From Gammaproteobacteria bacterium (lineage in GTDB: Bacteria > Pseudomonadota > Gammaproteobacteria > Pseudomonadales > IMCC2047): 64,000 bases of DNA. Location of the stretch: positions 62,001-126,000 of the forward strand of contig JAJFKB010000011.1 of NCBI GenBank assembly GCA_021773395.1, in the 5' to 3' direction. Shown in pieces: positions 63,149 through 64,000 of this stretch (position 1 is its first letter; each line of letters opens with the position of its first letter). The position numbers were made by a program, and so were the translations under genes. The notes beneath the pieces were generated by a model, which searched no databases, had not been told where the DNA came from, and was given only the letters and a program-made list of their open reading frames with translations.

Positions 63149-64000
63149 TTAGGCCGGCTCAGGCGAGCTTGCCTCCGCCGATTGCACCTGATTACGCCCG
63201 TTTCCCTTGGCTCTATAAAGTGCTTTGTCTACCCGCTGGATTAAACTCTCCTTTGTTTCTCCAGGTCTGAGTTGGGCTACGCCAATTGAAGCGGATATTC
63301 CATCGATAATCCTATCCTGCTGCTTTATCTTTACCTTAGTCACCTTTTCTCTAATCGACTCAGCCAGATTAAGTGCTTGCTCAATAGTTCCTTTTGACAG
63401 CACTGCCGCGAACTCTTCTCCCCCATATCTGGCAACCTGAATATGATCCGCACCAAACGTCTGCAGCAATTTACCCAAGGCTGCCAGAATTCTGTCTCCT
63501 GTGAGATGACCATAGGTATCATTACATTTTTTAAAGAAATCCAAATCAATCAACAATAGAAACGGCCTGGCACCAGGCATAGCCATTGCACCTTCCAGCG
63601 CTCTATCAAAGGAGCGACGATTTCCGATTTTGGTAAGGCTGTCCACAAAAGCATTTTGCTCACTATCCTTTAACTGCCTTTTTAGTGACTCAATTTCCTC
63701 ATTCGCAGACCTTAATTCCTGATAAAACGCCTGATTCAGATCATCGGCAACTTCTGTTTCCCGCAACAATCCCTTTAAAGTTTCCTCAAGCTTTGCGGGA
63801 TCGGACTCATTCTGCATTTTCTGCATTCCCTGCTGCAGCGCCTGTCCATAGTCCTTTGCTCCTTCAGCGGTACGCAGTGCACTGCTCGACAGACCGTTTA
63901 GCAAAGAAACGACGGCCGCTTGAGCATCTTTATTGTCAGAGATGAATGGCTTCACAAAATAGTCGAAAAAAAGCTCTTCACTTTTCTCGGGAAAATAACT
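63149..64000 (-). CDS. Diguanylate cyclase (partial at window end)
   Basis: A GGDEF protein making cyclic-di-GMP. The reading frame is open past base 64000, so the real start is outside the window. At least 100 residues of helical or coiled-coil sequence (NQAFYQELRSANEEIESLKR) precede a complete GGDEF domain (DSLTKIGNRRSFD, FDFFKKCND-type loop, active RYGGEEF). It appears catalytically competent. No inhibitory site (RXXD) is seen directly before GGEEF. Confidence 0.9.
   Translation of the reverse strand, partial: SYFPEKSEELFFDYFVKPFISDNKDAQAAVVSLLNGLSSSALRTAEGAKDYGQALQQGMQKMQNESDPAKLEETLKGLLRETEVADDLNQAFYQELRSANEEIESLKRQLKDSEQNAFVDSLTKIGNRRSFDRALEGAMAMPGARPFLLLIDLDFFKKCNDTYGHLTGDRILAALGKLLQTFGADHIQVARYGGEEFAAVLSKGTIEQALNLAESIREKVTKVKIKQQDRIIDGISASIGVAQLRPGETKESLIQRVDKALYRAKGNGRNQVQSAEASSPEPA

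Overview
The window reads as chromosomal DNA of a free-living, probably marine gammaproteobacterium. The basis is the gene content (lptE-holA; queA-tgt-yajC-secD-secF; trmJ; PHA storage genes; nirS-type denitrification; a TonB receptor; many GGDEF/EAL/PilZ proteins) and moderate GC. Relatives of Cellvibrionales/Spongiibacteraceae or Marinobacter-like groups are plausible, but I cannot assign a genus from the sequence alone. Several genes can only start at TTG or GTG.

Layout. 1-1556: end of lptE, then holA. 1694-9835: a LuxR-type regulator and an apparent small-molecule catabolic cluster (NTF2-like secreted protein, SDR, small membrane protein, threonine-dehydratase-like PLP enzyme, nitrilase-family amidase, GMC oxidoreductase with its Tat-exported small subunit). 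9905-10530: three tandem, nearly identical microproteins made of a signal peptide plus an IPTLxxWG-CTERM-like tail. 10763-12205: TM0106-family nuclease. 12317-16291: denitrification block (cupredoxin, a NapC/NirT-ethylbenzene-dehydrogenase-type fusion cytochrome, nirS) with a perfect FNR/DNR box. 16642-21182: TonB receptor and two metallo-beta-lactamase-fold hydrolases. 21508-29303: cysE, trmJ and the queA-tgt-yajC-secD-secF operon. 29556-30843: phasin and PhaR.

A tRNA-Leu(CAA) gene at 31115-31201 is followed by a long accessory region. Degenerate copies of its 3' end lie at 34262-34286 and 58116-58149, so 31202-58150 looks like a compound, integrase-less island. The first part holds a membrane sulfatase/phosphotransferase and dgkA. 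The second begins with a merP gene truncated at the tRNA copy. It continues with GDCCVxC, thioredoxin and permease genes, a CDF exporter, an ars operon (one dead and one intact arsC, arsR, ACR3), and a Cus-type copper/silver efflux system with two small secreted proteins. The island ends with a large unidirectional cluster: thermostable-hemolysin family protein, AMP ligase, TenA/heme-oxygenase-like diiron protein, SDR, TPR protein, QseBC/PmrAB-like two-component system, cupredoxin, FTR1 permease and a beta-barrel-like protein. A separate PPOX-radical SAM pair follows. Matching YTTAA-N6-YTTAA boxes precede both transcription units, which suggests that the encoded response regulator controls them. 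I consider this the best candidate for an undescribed system.

58220-64000 returns to core-like signalling genes: a NIT-HAMP-PAS-GGDEF-EAL protein, a 181-bp MITE, a PilZ-like protein, an RDD membrane protein and a partial diguanylate cyclase.
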